NCBI GenBank assembly: GCA_963662155.1
Contig: OY759266.1
Coordinates: forward strand, 7,228,526 to 7,292,525
Direction of reading: 5' to 3'
Origin: Lamellibrachia columna
Lineage: Eukaryota; Annelida; Polychaeta; Sabellida; Siboglinidae
Length of the DNA stretch: 64,000 nt
Part shown: in pieces, positions 24,132-35,947 of the stretch
Position numbering within the stretch: the stretch's first letter is position 1
Layout: the number at the start of each line of letters is the position of its first letter
The notes under the pieces: generated by a model
What the model was told of the DNA's origin: nothing
The model's input: only the letters and a program-made list of their open reading frames with translations
Database searches by the model: none
Translations under genes and position numbers: made by a program

Positions 24132-24141
24132 GTCACGTGAC
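24132..24141. promoter_or_regulatory. Palindromic E-box GTCACGTGAC upstream of UQCRC2
   Basis: A perfect 10-bp palindrome 70 bp upstream of the UQCRC2 ATG, overlapping a TGACGTGG CRE/ATF-like half site. The sequence equals the CLEAR-box consensus of MiT/TFE factors and also fits USF/MAX E-boxes. Which factor binds is inference. Confidence 0.5.
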
Positions 24142-24394
24142 GTGGTCAATACTCAACCGCGGAATAGGTTTGTCGGCATGTCAGTTGCCTGGCACAACCA
24201 CAACACTAACATCCAGTAACAATGACTAACGTCACTATGTAGATATAATAACAGTTTTTAAACCTAAGTTGTTTTAATATACTGTATGATGTACGATATG
24301 CACAGCGTAAAATGTGTTTAACACTACACATGGCTGAAAACCTCTTCATCTAAACATGATTACGCATTTTTAACAAGATTTTTCAAGCATTTTC

Positions 24395-24470
24395 ATCTAT
24401 GTGTAACCCGTCCTCCTGAGATATGTGTCAACCTTTTTTCAAACATATATTCATGCTGCTAGCATTTACA
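24395..24470 (-). mobile_element. CR1-like LINE 3' tail fragment
   Basis: Matches the ORF2 C-terminus/3' end of the element at 14697-17660 (GTAACCCGTCCTCCTGAGATATG and flanking bases). It is a 5'-truncated relic in the divergent promoter interval. Confidence 0.75.
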
Positions 24471-24554
24471 AATATGATTTGAAAATCAATTAGAAAAATA
24501 TTAATTATTGTATACATAATTCAGGTCTGAATTCGCATTTTTCTGCGAAATGCC

Positions 24555-24810
24555 AAAGTTTCTTCTTCTTCTTTCTGTCAAGGACTGGGCTCCTTAAGAG
24601 CGTTGTAAGTCCTGGTGGGTGTACTCTTTTGAGTACACGCCAGGTTACACAATTACCCCATGCAGGTAGAAGGGACCTTTTAGTGTATCTTCCGAAAGAC
24701 ACGGGCAAAGTGGGGTGAACGAAATTGCCCAGGTTTTGAAACGGCAGTAGGTGGTTTTGAACCCCGGTCCCCTCCACCGAAAGTCTCTACCACTCAACCA
24801 CCGCGCTCCC
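24555..24810 (-). repeat. tRNA-derived SINE
   Basis: On - the head reads GGTGGTTGAGTGGTAGAG (A box) and GGGGTTCAAAACC (B box), followed by a body containing GGGCAATTTCGTTCACCCCA and a tail with CACCAGGACTTACAACGC. Related copies or fragments occur at 7940, 18225, 29815, 37930, 45300 and 54580. Confidence 0.75.
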
Positions 24811-25025
24811 ACAGGTTCATTTGCATACAATTGTGAATGAATAAATATAACTACAGTGAAATACTAAATAAATTATATATACACGAAAACAACAAATATC
24901 AAAGCTATTTGTATTGCATTATAAACAATGTTTTTCTCTGAACAGTACCAAAATTATGGGTTCGCAAAATCAAGCGTTGCGAGGTTCAATTCTGGTGAGA
25001 AACATTGCGCATAAGTCCTTTGTCC

Positions 25026-25036
25026 AAGATGGCGGC
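25026..25036 (+). promoter_or_regulatory. YY1-type element in the BRAT1 5' UTR
   Basis: AAGATGGCGGC matches the downstream core-promoter form of the YY1 motif and lies 80-90 bp before the BRAT1 start codon, a usual position just after the transcription start. The ATG inside it opens a short upstream ORF. Confidence 0.55.
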
Positions 25037-25052
25037 GCCCATGGACATATAA
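25029..25052 (+). other. Upstream ORF of 7 codons in BRAT1 leader
   Basis: The ATG within the YY1-type motif starts MAAPMDI followed by TAA. If the transcript starts upstream of it, this uORF could lower translation from the BRAT1 ATG at 25116. Confidence 0.4.
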
Positions 25053-25115
25053 CTTTGGCGCCGCAAAGTTTTGCGTCTGCGGTACCTGTTCGGTTGACTC
25101 AAACACCCAATTACA

Positions 25116-28100
25116 ATGCCAATTTCAGATGTTTTGACCGAGAAGGTCAACCGCCTGCTTACTTTACTGACGTGTTACAAGTTGCCGAATGATGACACCC
25201 TCTTAGAAAAGTTATTGAATTGGATTGATGGCGTTGTTCATCGCGTTGTCAAATGTAAAGACCAAAACCGAGGTAGCACACTTTTCCACTAGACACTGCA
25301 TTTGCGCCCACAATAGACGCAATTTGCGGCGATAGGTCACCTCCTGACCTATTCAACATGCGAACAGCCACATTGTACTACTGGCCATAGCCACAGCCCA
25401 GGCTGTCAAACTAATACATAACACGACTAGTATTACTATTAGTATTATAATATAGGCATATAGCATATATTGTTACAAGAACACCCCCAGTCACGTAAAT
25501 GAAAAGAAGCATACTTAAATATCTTAATGTGGCTTTCAAACAACCTACCCAAATAATACCACCAAAGTGGCCAAACAGCCAGACAGTAAACCAAATACTT
25601 TTTTAAATCTGACATTTTCAAGGCACAGTGTCTGATTATTTGTTTGATTTCAATGTTTTGTCCTGAATATCATGCTTACGTTGCATACTGTTAACTACAA
25701 GGTCGATATACATAAATAGGTAAATTATATTATAAAAATTGGGTCATCAGGTTGACAGAAAGCCTAGTATATTGATATACTATATAACATGATGTTGCAA
25801 AAAAAATAACACTGTGCCTTTAAGGTTGCTGGGGCAGCTAACGTGTCGGTTGATTTTTTTTCTTTATGAGATAAATGCTAGGAAATATTGAACTGAACAT
25901 TGACACCACCAGTAATCATCCAGCACTAATGTTGTATTTCGCCAATCCATCCTTTAAAAAAACAGTCCTTTTGGAAATCTGCGTCAATCTTTGAAGCAGC
26001 TTTATTCGTTCGCCATGAGTGCAGAACATATTGTCTGGTAACTGTGATTCCAGTACACATCAGTACTATATCTACCTAACTAAATCATCTTAAACCAGCA
26101 AATATCAGCGATAACGTAGTTTATTGTGCCTTTGAAGCTATAATGGAAACGGCCAAGTAGATGTGACCTGGTGGCCCTGTGGATAACTGGCCAGTCAAAA
26201 TTATAGTAAACACACCCTGCCACCTGTTTGTCAGATGGCTGCATAACCTGATATCGTAGAAGACAGCACGTTACAAATACAGATGCAAGGCCCATTGTGG
26301 CAGCAAATTAAGGGAACATCAATATTACAAATGGCCATTATGTTTTGTCAGCAATACGTAAAACGCCAGTGAAAATCATCGCATTTCAAGCATGATTACC
26401 GAATCTATCGACATTTTGACAACAATCCGGAAACGTTACCTAATAAATTTTTTTTTTAAACTACAACACTTACGATGCTGTAATTTGGCATATGAACGCG
26501 TCTTACATGTAGGCAACTCTACCTTTACACAGTTTGGAATTAAGATTGGTGAAGGGTTTGTGTCAAAAATACACTGCCACTTTAGGCTGTCATTCAACTT
26601 TTTGTAAACTTATTCATGGTGGTGTAGCACACGTAATTCATTTATGTTAACCACAATTTTCCGTAAACTTATCAGTGATGCTGTCATACTTATATGTATG
26701 TCATTTATTTCTTTGGGGATTTTCTCAAAACGATATAATATTTTGTGGCTATTTTTTCACATTTACAAAAATCTTGTTATAGTTTTAACTAAATAAATGA
26801 AAAACTCAAGATTTTAATAATCTGGAATATTATATAGTATTTCAACTACAATTTGTGAAGAAATGGTTAATTTATCTTAAAAACTTCTACTGAAACTACT
26901 CAATTCAAGACAAGCATATAATAGCCGCCCCAGCTACCTTAACATATTAAGTTAGTAACACTGTTGTTAAATATAGACTTGCCACTGCCTTTGTACAAAG
27001 TCACATCACCTCCCTTTTGCAGATTTTGCCTGGCAGTTTCTACAAGCCACATCTGCAGTCGAGTTTCTGAAGACTTGCTCTACAATGAGCGACAGCAATG
27101 CTGAGTTGCTGACCTTCGCCCTGAAGCTGTGTGGCTATGTGGCTGATGTTTACTTCAAGGAGCTTGAGACAGACCACACAATTAGTGCACTTCTGCAGAA
27201 TGCCACATCTGATCACTGGGACCACCCGTCTGTCAGGTGTGCCTTACTCCAGATGCTTTACAGAGTGTGGCATAACCCAACAGGAAGATGCTGGTTTACA
27301 CAGAAAGGTACGTATACTACATTGAATGAAGAGACCTACCATAAACATCCGTAGTATTAAAAGTAGGATTTTACCATTGGGCCATGTAGTAGATGAAGTC
27401 TAAAACTACATCATAACCTCTAACATGTTATGATTCAGTTTGAGACTTTATGGTTTATTTTCTTACATATTTTACATACATTCTATTATATAGAAAATTA
27501 TATATTACATACATTCTATTATATAAAAAATTATATTTTACATACATTCTATTATACAAAAAATTATTTATTCTACATACATGTTAAATGTAAAATCTCT
27601 AAAGGGGTAGGCATTATCAACAAAGCCAAAAGATTTTTAACTAGACCATGCCTGGTCACCTTATATTACTCGTTTCTATTCCCTCATTTGACATATTGTA
27701 TTGAAGTGTGGGGTGGTGCATTTGACTCATATTGTTCAAGTATTATAAAGGTTCAAAAGAAAGCGGTGAGAATGCTTGTATCAGCTAATATATCAACTCA
27801 TACAAAACCTATCTTTAAACTACTAAACATCTTAACGTTTAGACAGCTATATGTCTACTCAATACAAATGTTTATGTATAAATACAACAGTGGTCTTCTA
27901 CCAACAATTTTTGGTAATATGTTTAAACTTAATCAAGATGTTCATAGTTACAATACAAGACACTCTACACAAATACACATATCCATGGCAACTTTAGAAA
28001 TAAGACTTCGTTCTGTAAGAATTAAGGGTGCTATAATTTGGAATTATTTTAACACAAGACTCAATTTTACTTCTTATTCAATAATAAACTACAAATGTAT

Positions 28101-31100
28101 ACTTAAGCAATTTATATTACACAATGATGTCAATATATAACATGTATCACAATCACAATTTGTTCGTTTTCTACACCTGCACGCTATTTTTGTGTTTAAT
28201 ACTATGATATATGTATTGAAATATATACTAGGGAGTATAACATTGTATATTGTTCTTCCCCTATTGTTCTCTTTACATTATCATATAGAGTTTACCTTGA
28301 TTTGATTTGTATATATTGTAAAGAGTTACAATAAATTTGATTTGATTTGATTTGATTTGACATTCTATTAAAGCTCGAGTTTGCAAGAAAAGGCCTTTAA
28401 AGGTTTCTATTTAACAAAAATAACTGTCTTGTTAGCAGGAATACTGGGTATTGAAAATTCCTCTGGGAAAATAAGAAACCTATCTGCTGAAAGGTAATAG
28501 TTTTAGCCCTGAAGAGTCGACTATAAGTTGTTTATAATAGAAGTCAGCCAGCATTTTTTAAAGAAAAATTAAGTAAATTATTAGCAAACAGTTGGCAACA
28601 TCTTGCAATTTCCCAAATAATATTAATTTAGATATCACAGTTTTTATGACATTATGAAATTGATTGTCTAACTTGCCTAGAAAATATTAAATAGTATTCA
28701 ACATGTCACAAGATCAGTGGTCGTTCGTTGACTGATATAAATATATCACACTGTTCGTCATGTTGTAGGTTGTATGACACAAGTGAAGAAATGTCTGCTT
28801 GACAGCAGTATCTTTGTTGTGGATGCTGCTGTCAAGCTGATGTCACTGTGTATCATAGACCTGGCTAAAGATGAACCATCCAACATGGGTCAGGGAACTG
28901 GAACAAAAATGGACATAGAAAATGGAGCAGGGCAATCACTGAATTTGCTGGAAATGTTGGACTTCATAATGCTGCCTTTGCACATCGACACATCCCAGGC
29001 ACAGGGTGATGTCAATGTTGAACAAATGACAGTGCCATTGCAGCGGTCATTGGTGGTACTACAGGATGTTTGCAAAGACGGGCAGTTGGCACGGATGTTG
29101 CTTTGTGAACATGACCTTGTCGGACGTCTGTGCAACGTTTTACATCTCAGGACAGATTGCGCCAAGTCATATGAAGCGGCACTTGACTTGATCTCACTTC
29201 TACTCAATACTGGGTGAGCTAGAGTTAATTGTGTTGAGAATTTGTTAGTTGTTTAGGAAGGAATACAGCAATGACAATACACTCATTCGCTTGCATATAT
29301 ATAACTTGGTGATAGTGGTATAATAGTGGGCAACAATTGGTGTATGTAATTGATATGCCAGTGTCGTAATTGAATCATGTAACCATTATGTCAGTTATGT
29401 AATTCATAATTAAAAACATTTATTAAACAAATATTGTAAATAATACCCTGGCATCAATTCTAACTTGAAGTAAAACAGATATTCTGAAGTAACCGTGTTC
29501 AACTAAAAATATTATTTTTGCTGGCATCCTTACCTGATATAGAGACAAATAAATTTAAGAAAAACATAAAAATTGTAATAAAATTGTATTTACAGAGCAG
29601 TAGTAATCATGTTAAATTTGAGTTTGCTGCAGTTATTACCATATTGTAAATGCTATTATTGCTGCTATTATTTCTAGTGCTGTTTCCGAGGAAGACTATT
29701 CACATCTGAAGAAGACAACATTGCATTTGGCTGAAACAGACCATCTCCTGTCTGGTCTACAACTCGCTCGCAGCCTCCTACAGGGGTCAGTCCCTATATT
29801 TAATTTAAACATTATAGTTTAAAACCATATGCTGCTGCTTCGAAACTTGAGACAATTCCATTCACCCCATATTGCCTGTGTCTTTCAGAAGAGACAAAGC
29901 TGTTAGTTCCTTCCTCCTGGTGTCTCAAGTAAATCCCACACAGGAAAAAACCTATCATGGAATCAGTGTGCCTCGCAGAACTGGTGATCTCTATCATTGG
30001 TGTCAAAATCCTACTCTGCCAGTAGAAGTAGAAGGAACACTCAGTGTTGTCCATCTCACATTATCAGATGTGGCTGCCAGACTACATGTTTGACAGATGA
30101 TGTCTGCTGTGACACTTCAGATGTTTGACCGTACCTTTGTTAAGTTTTCCAAGAATTTTACCTCCTCATAAATCCTTGACGGAAATCAAACATTTCCAAA
30201 ATTTTATTAAGTTAAAATTTTTTAAACTAAACAAAGCATCAGATTGGCCGAATTCCCAGCAGGCTGTGCAAGTTTGTGAAGGAATGGCCGAGGATGTTGA
30301 TGAGTGTAAACTTCAGTGGATCTTTAAAATATTATGAAACCTCCCAGAAATTTAAATAGAATCAAGTAATATTAATATTATTATTAATATTAAATGTATT
30401 CCATAATATCCAATATCTGATAAATAGGAACATGGTTTGATTCTGATAGTTGCTTTATTTAACAGTTTAACATTAACAACACTAACTATGCTGCTGTTCA
30501 AAGCCTACTTAAGTCAGTGTCTCCAATCATCAGTGGGCCAAGTAGAATAATGTCAATATAAGGCCCAATGTTGAGTGGATAAATGAATGTTTTCCAGCAT
30601 GAGTGAGTCCAACACGCCAGATCCTGCACTCACTGAGCTGCTTCAGTCTCCACTGACAGTAACTCTCGGCCTGAACCAGCGGCACCTGAGTGATGCATTG
30701 TGGGAGCAGATGAAGTGCACCCTGGTGGACCGACGTACACACACCCAACTGTTGAGAGAGAGCCTTACAGCATTGAGGGATTTGGTCAGTGTCTAGTTTA
30801 TGACTTCCAGCATTAAGGGTTTGTTATTTCTCTAATTTTTATAAATAATAGTACAACATTTTGTTAAAAAGCACCAGAAATACATTAAAAATACTGCTAC
30901 TGGGCTCTTTGCATGCATATATAATCAATCCTACAATTTAATGTTCATGATTTCCCTAGACAGATGTTTTTGCTTCAGCAAACCTTCAAGTATTTTTTGC
31001 TTGACCCATGCTATGGATGTAGGTGTAGAGAAAACCACAGTTTAGCCACTGTACCTCTCACACTACACAGTTTTTAACTATGTTATTCACATATCGTTAT

Positions 31101-34100
31101 CTTAATGGCTAGAGTTTCATAAAGCAGATTTACATATAATAAGTATGTCTACTGTAGAAAGTTCAGCAAGATTGTCTGCCCTGGCTGGCAGCCTTGCTCA
31201 CCTACAGTCAGAAAGAGGCTGACCCCGGGTCATCACCATTGGTTACCAACATGGTGGGCTGCAGCAAGATCCAGCAGTTGACTCTGGATGTCCTGTGTCA
31301 AACACTTGAAGGTCTCTGCCAAATTTGTAATCAAGTATTACAAAATATAATGTATCAAATAAATTTGCATAAACCTAGCACAAATTATTCTTAATAAAAC
31401 ATTCTATTACCAGTAGTTTCTGTCTATTTTACATTATTTCATGAGGATTTTAGTTTTTCATCAATGTATCATTGCTGATACATACATCAATCTGATTAAT
31501 TTGTTCAAAGTGTCGGAATGAAATATGTTTCAATAAATGAGATATTTCATGCCGTTGAAATATAAAAATCAATTGGGAATATGAAAATTACTTATCTGAT
31601 CAGCTGCTATTGGCCCATATGTAAAACATTACTATCCTGAATGTACACAACTAGAGCCAAAACAAGTTATTCCATTACTGATGGTGTTGCAACCAAAATG
31701 TACACAACTAGAACCAAACAAGTTATTCCATTACTGATGGTGTTGCAACCAGAATGAAATTAAATAATAAAATATCACCGCAGATTCTTGACAATACGTT
31801 ATGTAAAAATTTATTTTATGTGTTTAATTCTGTTTGTTTTCAGACAAGAACTTAGAGGCAACAAAGGAGACAACACTACAGATATTTCATTGCTGTATCA
31901 CATTTCTCTGTTCGTCCCTCACAAGCGCAGCTGTAAGTAATAGCCAGGAATCATACTTAAATATACACATATGCATAGCGTCACTTCATAGTTATACCTG
32001 GTACCAATCTTTATGGCTAAATACAATGAGAGGAATTTAACAATTTGTTATCAAAAACAATAAGCTGCAAGTGGACAAGGAAGCCATTGGCTTATCAAGA
32101 GTCAAAACTAAATGTTTCTCTATGTGTTGCCCACCCTTGTAAGATATGTCAATTGTTTTAGACACTGAAGTAATAATTTTGTTCTAATCAAAACTATTGA
32201 GATTTACTTACTCAACGTTTATTATTATCTACCAACTTGATGAACATTTTCACGAACATTCCTACTGATAGCCAACATTTTTCATTCCATATCATATGTG
32301 TAATACTTTGTAAGTGCATTGCATATTAAACAAAATATTCTGAAAGTAAAAGATACCCCAAATTACCAATGTATAATAAGCCTGCAATTTGTTCTGCTGG
32401 GGGTTACAGATTTGTGAAAAGGCATTTCACTGCCTGTGCATGGTGCTGAAAGATCTTTCCTATCTGGGCCTACTAAACCCCATGGTGGATGCCAGCAAGA
32501 AAGAAGCTGGCAGTGTCTTGGATTTACTGCAGTCCACGCTGCAGCGAAGCCTCTGTGATGTAAAGTGGGAGACCAGAGACAGTGCAGTCGAGTTTGTTGG
32601 CTCTCTTGTCAGTAAAATGAAAGGTGAGCTTTTAAAATATAAATCCTGCTGACTGTGTACCAGTCTAACAGAGGTAAAGTGGCATAGATACGTTTGCATT
32701 TCCAAGCATCCTGCATGTTTAGCCATCCACTACGTTTACAAACAAATGTTTGACAGGGACATTCTATTACAGTTTCATCTCTAGTAGTTTTGAAATTATG
32801 TTTGAATCGACTTGAATAATAATGGCTAGAAATAGGATTGTTTAAATAAAAGTTATCTGTTTGACAAATTTGAATTACAGGTTAGATGTATAGATTGTTT
32901 TGTTTGGTACCCAGTGAGTAGGTGCAATGGACTTGCCAAATAACGAAGCCTTCCCAGCATGCCTTGGATTTATTCATTCGATAGCAGCAATCATTAATCA
33001 CAAATACTTTTTTAAATTTCACGTTAATATAATTTTATTGCATTCAATCAGTAAAATATGTGTTTAATGAATATATTATGCAGTTAGAGTGCTTTGGTTT
33101 TTTTTTAGCAACGTGGCATATATTTTGTAGTTGCATGGAATTATAAAAGCTTAATAGTATTAATACATATTTGTTGTATTTCATGTATAGATGGAAGTGA
33201 TGTCATCGTCGAGTGGGTGATTGACAGTGGTATGGTGGTGGGGGTGTGGCAGTGTGTCATGGACGGGGAGAGTTACGTCCGGGCCGCAGCATTGACGTCA
33301 CTTGGCTGTCTGTCTGAGGTGTCACGGGTCTGGCAACACGTCACTGTCACAGTGGGTCAGGTGTCACGTTGTTCCTTCTTATTTATATGTATTCAGAAGT
33401 ACCAAGTTGACACAATAGGCAGACCTCTTGATTTGTTCCAAAATAAATAATGAGATTGAGGTAGTTTTGTGTAGCAATTTTCCAACTTGCTGAATATTCA
33501 AAACACAAATGATAGATCTCTGCTTTGGTGCAACTTTATTAAATGTGTAGACATTTCTACCAACACGATTTAAATGTTAATTGAATTTAAATTAATTGTT
33601 AATTGAATTGAATAAAATGGGAGGTTAATTTAATTTAATTAACCTAAGACATGTGTAAGGTTAATTTAATTGGAGAAATTCTGAGTTAATTGTAATTTAA
33701 TTAATTACCTTTTTAAGTTAATAGGTTCTACAGGTTTTAAGACAAACTGTTTTTTTTTTTATTTAAAAAGTATCAGAATACAGCATAATAAACATATTTG
33801 TAGTTATAGGATCATAGCTAAAATATAATAAGTAAGAAAATATATGAAACTTGTTGGTAAATAAAACAACTGATAATGGTTTGTTGTGAATAAGTTGCAC
33901 AATGAAAACATGCTTTATGAACAATTTGTTTGAATTTTATGCATACTTTAACATATATCACATTCAACTTAATCTTTCTGCATTCAGAGTGACATCATTG
34001 AGAAAATCACCGAAGTCATCCAGAACGACACCGAGGCATTTGCACGAAGAGCAGCTGTTGATCTCTTGGTGAAACTTTGGACAAATGACCTCATTGACCC

Positions 34101-34821
34101 TGCAAGGTCGCATGACATTGAGAAGGTCATGCAGAATGCCATGCATGACTTTGACTGGGAGGTGAAGCTTCGCGTTCTCAGTTTCTGGGAGCGGGTTCTG
34201 GAGAAGCTGGGAGCGGAACCAGTCCAGCACGACCATGACGTGCAACCAATCGAGCGTGATGATGTTAAGAGAGGACGTGATGATGTCACCACTATCCTGC
34301 AGTCGTTGTGTGACAGCGGCGGATTGATGGTCTTGCTGGATGCATTTGATGACTATGACAAGGCTGTGCAGAAGAAGGCATGTGTCATGTTGAAGACTCT
34401 TAAAGTAAAGTACGCTGTGAACGAGAACGGACCAATTCCAAAAATGGCCAAATTCAGCGTGACTGGGGACACAGATATGTCCTTCCAGGAGATGGTGTCT
34501 CCACCTGGCCATAACACTGTGGGAGTGTCTAGTCAAGACAGTGATACCAGTAAGAATGGTGAAACAAGCTGTGTAGATGACTACATGATAAGTAAAACAA
34601 CAAAGAAAGGGGCGGGGCAGGACATTTCTGAGTTCATTCTTTGGATCAGTAAAGTGGACCTTGATAGTGTGTGTGTCACTGTCGACCAGAGCACGGACGA
34701 GTATGCAAACAATCCAGAGTCACTGGTGGATGATCTGTTGACGTCACTGGAACGCATTGAACACATGACAGACACAGAGGGAGAGGAGAGTGGGGAGGAG
34801 AACGTCATCGACTGCTACTAA
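25116..34821 (+). CDS. BRAT1: BRAT1, HEAT-repeat protein (BRCA1-associated ATM activator 1), 10 exons, complete
   Basis: An all-helical HEAT-repeat protein linked to ATM signalling and to the Integrator endonuclease INTS11/INTS9. Exons: 25116-25272, 27023-27307, 28769-29213, 29678-29785, 30598-30784, 31158-31311, 31844-31932, 32410-32623, 33191-33360, 33988-34821; 2643 nt, 880 aa (human 821). The start ATG follows an in-frame TGA 21 nt upstream and gives MPISDVLTEKVNRLL, then DDTLLEKLLNWIDGVV, which matches the human N-terminus. CDVKWETRDSAVEFVGSL (exon 8), MDGESYVRAAALTSLGCLS (exon 9) and FDWEVKLRVLSFWERVLEKL (exon 10) match conserved HEAT units. The end NPESLVDDLL ... ENVIDCY matches the human C-terminus including the terminal DCY. 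Exon phases all fit. Introns of more than 300 bp carry a MITE (intron 1), a LINE 3' fragment (intron 2), a SINE (intron 4) and a LINE tail (intron 7); introns 3, 5, 6, 8 and 9 show only AT-rich unique sequence or short tandem repeats. Confidence 0.94.
25824..26938. mobile_element. TTAA-flanked MITE (Kolobok- or piggyBac-like), BRAT1 intron 1
   Basis: The left end GGTTGCTGGGGCAGCT after TTAA (25820-25823) is the inverse of the right end AGCCGCCCCAGCTACC before TTAA (26939-26942): terminal inverted repeats with two mismatches. It is 1115 bp with no transposase ORF. A TTAA target duplication is used by piggyBac and Kolobok; starting with GG rather than CC argues for Kolobok. The ORFs at 26080-26607 inside it are not recognisable. 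A partial copy lies at 4877-5060. Confidence 0.72.
27440..28360 (+). mobile_element. LINE (CR1/L2-like) 3' fragment with TTGAT tail, BRAT1 intron 2
   Basis: The ORF ending at 28140 encodes the C-terminal end of a LINE reverse transcriptase ORF: RFLTRPCLVTLYYSFLFPHL, TYCIEVWG, VQKKAVRML and HSYNTRHS are typical. It is followed by a short 3' UTR and a TTTGA microsatellite tail (about 28332-28360), the usual 3' end of such elements. The first about 55 codons of the ORF are three copies of a 30-bp AT-rich repeat (27475-27575), not LINE sequence. A different family from the 14697-17660 element. Confidence 0.85.
29815..29990 (+). repeat. SINE fragment (BRAT1 intron 4)
   Basis: Its reverse complement contains TCTTCTGAAAGACACAGGCA followed by TGGGGTGAATGGAATTG, matching the body of the SINE at 24555-24810, so this copy is in the opposite orientation. 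Confidence 0.55.
31638..31753. repeat. 57-bp tandem duplication (BRAT1 intron 6)
   Basis: Two near-identical copies sharing GTACACAACTAGA and GTTATTCCATTACTGATGGT. One of few tandem repeats in BRAT1. Confidence 0.85.
32060..32165 (-). mobile_element. CR1-like LINE 3' tail fragment (BRAT1 intron 7)
   Basis: Contains AAGTGGACAAGGAAGCCATTGGC, the 3' UTR of the 14697-17660 family, in - orientation, with a diverged ORF end. Confidence 0.7.
33565..33735. repeat. TTAATT-rich low-complexity tract (BRAT1 intron 9)
   Basis: Repeated TTAATTTAATT and TTAATTGAATT words in both orientations, with local dyad symmetry. No coding content. Confidence 0.6.
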
Positions 34822-34832
34822 ATGTCATTAAT

Positions 34833-34888
34833 GCGCACTGCACACATGACAGACACAGAGGGGGAGAACAACATCTACTGCTACTTGA
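34833..34888 (+). repeat. Duplicate of BRAT1 C-terminal codons just after the stop
   Basis: The stretch CACATGACAGACACAGAGG recurs 79 bp after its coding copy and is followed by codons for GENNIYCY, a decayed form of the authentic end ENVIDCY. It is in the same frame as BRAT1, behind the TAA at 34819-34821. Confidence 0.85.
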
Positions 34889-34919
34889 GCTTGCAAAATC
34901 TCAATTGTAGTCGTTGAAT

Positions 34920-34925
34920 AATAAA
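34920..34925 (+). promoter_or_regulatory. BRAT1 poly(A) signal AATAAA
   Basis: A canonical hexamer 99 nt downstream of the BRAT1 stop codon, followed by a GT-rich stretch (GTGTTTTCTTGGTGTTTC). Confidence 0.6.
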
Positions 34926-35785
34926 ATAATCGTCACATTGTTTGGCTGTGTTTTCTTGGTGTTTCTTATTTTTTGTATGTCTTGCAAGACCAATCACGTT
35001 GAAACTGGAATGGTGTGATAAAATGACAAAGCCCTTTATTGACACCCCTCTGGTTCAACAAGAATGACCATTTCTCTCTGTAGGAAACATTGGAAGGACA
35101 AATAATATATACGCCCATAGTAGTAGCTATAGTGTGTTTCCTCGGTGATTATTTCACATGTGGTAACAATTGGTACATGTATTCTTGTGAAAACCTTTTT
35201 AATAAATAAAAAATACTCCAACAACTGTCAATCATTCTTAAATTAAAGAACATTCTCACTGAAAATTCACACAAGATACAAATGAACCACAAATAATACA
35301 GTTCTTAGTATATAACAATCTACCAGTAGTTCTCGTGTAACTAGTTGTTAAGCATTTTTATTACACACTAACTGCCCTTATTTTAGTAGAGTACCAATTA
35401 AGCATATACAATTTGTCAATTACATAATTAATACGCCATCACCACACTGACACCAAATTGTTTTCATCCTAGAACAATTCTTGTTCAAAACAAGACCTTT
35501 TTAAACTTGGAACAACACACAAAGCAGTGATTGGGATCACACACCAACCTATGCCCTAATTTTCAATGCCTTGTGTGGGCAAGTACATTATTTTGTTTCA
35601 TAAAATGGCCTTTATTAAAGGTCTCTCCTCAAGTAGATTTTTTGCTCTTCACATTTCTTGAAAAATCAAACCTACCTGGTATCCACTATGACATTCTAGC
35701 TGGTTTGTGAAAATGTATTACTTTGTTTTGGTGAAATCAAATGTCATTATTTTTTTCAAAATAAAAATAACAAAGTATGCAGTCA

Positions 35786-35791
35786 TTTATT
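35786..35791 (-). promoter_or_regulatory. Candidate WDR90 poly(A) signal AATAAA
   Basis: A canonical hexamer on -, 157 nt beyond the WDR90 stop codon. A second at 35035-35040 would give a longer 3' UTR. Confidence 0.45.
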
Positions 35792-35947
35792 AAACTGACT
35801 CTTCATTTGACCTAAAATATTCACACACTACCAATCTGAACATCTGATTTGCAATGTGCTAAATCAACTGTGAAGGAAGTTTTGAATTCCGACCGATCTT
35901 ACTGACAATTCTTAATGAAAGACAACAGACACTTTCAACACACGCCC

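Larger units (their letters stand above)
24063..25115. other. Divergent UQCRC2 / BRAT1 promoter interval
   Basis: About 1.05 kb between the two start codons. It holds the two 5' UTRs and core promoters, plus a CR1 3' tail (24395-24470) and a SINE (24555-24810) that separate the two promoters. No TATA box was evident at a convincing position. Confidence 0.7.
34822..35947. other. Tail-to-tail intergenic region BRAT1 / WDR90
   Basis: Holds the two 3' UTRs. On + an AATAAA at 34920-34925 is a likely BRAT1 poly(A) signal. On - AATAAA at 35786-35791 (157 nt past the WDR90 stop) and at 35035-35040 are candidate WDR90 signals. The first 70 bp hold a duplicated copy of the BRAT1 C-terminal coding end. 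Nothing else recognisable. Confidence 0.7.

Noticed and set aside
24740..24810. tRNA gene
   Set aside because: A- and B-box motifs are present but no cloverleaf can be completed; it is the head of a SINE.
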